From: Favolaschia claudopus
Lineage: Eukaryota; Basidiomycota; Agaricomycetes; Agaricales; Mycenaceae
Length of the DNA: 64,000 nucleotides
Assembly (NCBI GenBank): GCA_037176885.1
Contig: JAWWNJ010000176.1
Coordinates: forward strand, 1 to 64,000
Reading direction: 5' to 3'
Shown here: in pieces, positions 63,005 to 64,000 of the stretch
Numbering within the stretch: position 1 is the first letter of the stretch
How the letters are laid out: each line of letters starts with the position of its first letter
The notes under the pieces: generated by a model
Databases searched by the model: none
What the model saw: only the letters and a program-made list of their open reading frames with translations
What the model was told of the DNA's origin: nothing
Made by a program: the position numbers and the translations under genes

Positions 63005-63267
63005 TGTAAGGGCAACCTTTAGGACCCGAGATAACTCGAGGGTCTAGCGAGGGAGAATCCGACGTTAATTACAGTAAGAAGCTACTAAGAATACATCACA
63101 GCGCACCTAGCGAGGGAGAATAAGAGAAGAAAGGCTGAGGATTCCCACGCTACAGTAGGTGCAGTAAACATATGGTAACTAGTTCCCACAAGCTCGGAGC
63201 AATCGGCAATGATCCCAGGCCAAGTCACATGCCTTACTCCACGATGACATCACATAGGGCTTTGGGG
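63005..63267 (-). repeat. Truncated gypsy LTR with insertion footprints
   Basis: Minus-strand LTR of the 20.8-kb family, starting at its TTACA end (63005 on the plus strand) and cut near 63267, about 70 bp short of the other end. Relative to the other three LTRs it has TACAGTA in place of TA at 63070-63076 and 63151-63157, and a 5-bp gain near 63250. Confidence 0.85.
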
Positions 63268-63818
63268 GGCAACCCCGCGGCCGCCATTCTAAGGGTGATG
63301 GCAAATCGGTCAGAATTCCCACGCTCTTCATCCGAAATTATCGATCTCCGAGGGGAAATCCCTCGGCCGGGAAAAGGCGTTTTCGGCATCTGGAAAGCCC
63401 TCGAAATGACCGATTTTCCCGTGAACAGTTGGTCGAAACGCTAGTAGTACTACTTACACTCAGTGTACTACACTGTCTACAGACTGTATGCCAGGTGGTA
63501 TCACGCTGCCGCGCACGTGATGACGCGCGTCATGCAACCTTCTTCTCCACCACCACGTCCACCACTGGTTGAGACTGCCACGGTTCCGGCCTCGCAAGCC
63601 CAAGCGTGCGCATTGCTTGCTTCATTCTGTCCTCAGCCTCTTACACCCATGCCCCGCCAGGGCTGCTCCAGAAGCTGATGTGGCCGAGGTAAAGAGGCAA
63701 AACCGGGTTACCCACACACGTAGCTGCAGTGCGCCAATGTCATTTTCCCCCATCCAATGGATCAGTGGATTAGGCGGATATCCTAGAGCCAAGGTAAGCT
63801 TGATCCAGTACTTACTGC
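63268..63818. other. No supported gene
   Basis: Contains a perfect hairpin, CCGAGGG / CCCTCGG with a 5-nt loop (63347-63365), and weakly inverted AAATCGGTCA / TGACCGATTT pieces at about 63303 and 63409. Confidence 0.35.
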
Positions 63819-64000
63819 ATGCGGTCCGTCATTGACAACAACTTCGCAATGCAGGCAGTTCGTCCCCTTGAAAGCGATGAAGAGAGGCCCCGGAACAAAT
63901 CTGCTGCCCCCGACTTTGACGTGACTGCTGCATATGCTGAGTGCCGCTATAAAGCGGGATACATCACATTCGGAGACATTCATGGACTTGGAGTGCCGCC
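63819..64000 (+). CDS. Open frame running off the window, unknown
   Basis: From ATG at 63819 the frame is open to the last base: MRSVIDNNFAMQAVRPLESD, then EERPRNKSAAPDFDVTAAYA and ECRYKAGYITFGDIHGLGVP. The amino-acid mix is protein-like and acidic, but nothing is recognised and the upstream structure is unclear (AAGGTAAGC at about 63790 could be a splice donor). Confidence 0.3.
   Translation, partial: MRSVIDNNFAMQAVRPLESDEERPRNKSAAPDFDVTAAYAECRYKAGYITFGDIHGLGVP

Noticed and set aside
3515..63157. Every TACAGTA or TACTGTA as an excision footprint
   Set aside because: About eight such 7-mers are expected by chance in 64 kb; only the two that are gains relative to aligned LTR copies were kept.

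Overview
The window is the left end of a chromosome from a filamentous fungus, almost certainly an agaricomycete basidiomycete. It opens with a CCCTAA telomere array (1-177). The genes that can be read have very short GT-AG introns of about 45-60 nt, a basidiomycete-type GATA factor is present, and the repeats are chromodomain Ty3/gypsy elements, a tyrosine-recombinase retrotransposon, LINE relics and Copia debris. No rRNA gene, intact tRNA gene or CRISPR array was seen.

Layout. 178-9.0 kb is gene-poor subtelomere holding a 683-bp TA-flanked MITE, a decayed intron-bearing transposase-like gene with a good TATA box, and a possible 71-codon gene. 9.0-13.6 kb is pyrimidine-rich repeat: a 52-bp minisatellite and copies of two dispersed subtelomeric repeats. 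14.0-18.7 kb is a tyrosine-recombinase (Ngaro/DIRS-like) retrotransposon that runs directly into a truncated Ty3/gypsy copy. This shares an LTR with a second, full-length copy (20.8-26.7 kb), giving a tandem int-LTR-int-LTR block. The full copy carries a textbook -1 frameshift signal between gag and pol.

26.7-36 kb holds relics: a tRNA-like palindrome, a broken gene of an orphan basidiomycete family with a nuclease-like motif, a LINE carcass, a reversed piece of the 14-26 kb gypsy family, a cluster of perfect hairpins and an interrupted hypothetical gene. 36.2-38.1 kb is the one clear host gene, a GATA transcription factor on the minus strand. 38-48 kb is mostly non-coding, with degenerate repeats, a conserved-looking ORF fragment and tandem repeats. 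47.7-57.5 kb holds three MITEs, one of them inside a second, decayed chromodomain gypsy element whose 3' end is cut by a 5'-truncated LINE (57.5-58.9 kb). 59-64 kb is a patchwork of repeats, a second copy of a 200-bp MITE, a Copia scrap, tandem GC-rich repeats with telomere-like patches, a truncated LTR with two apparent mariner-type excision footprints, and an open frame running off the window.

Together the region behaves as a subtelomeric sink for mobile DNA. Autonomous elements of several orders are nested, cut and patched; non-autonomous TA-target MITEs with CAG ends are present, and their likely excision scars are visible. No complete defence or metabolic cluster was found. The most informative observations are the frameshift cassette, the excision footprints, the telomere-like patches inside a repeat, the recurrent perfect hairpins and the orphan nuclease-like family.
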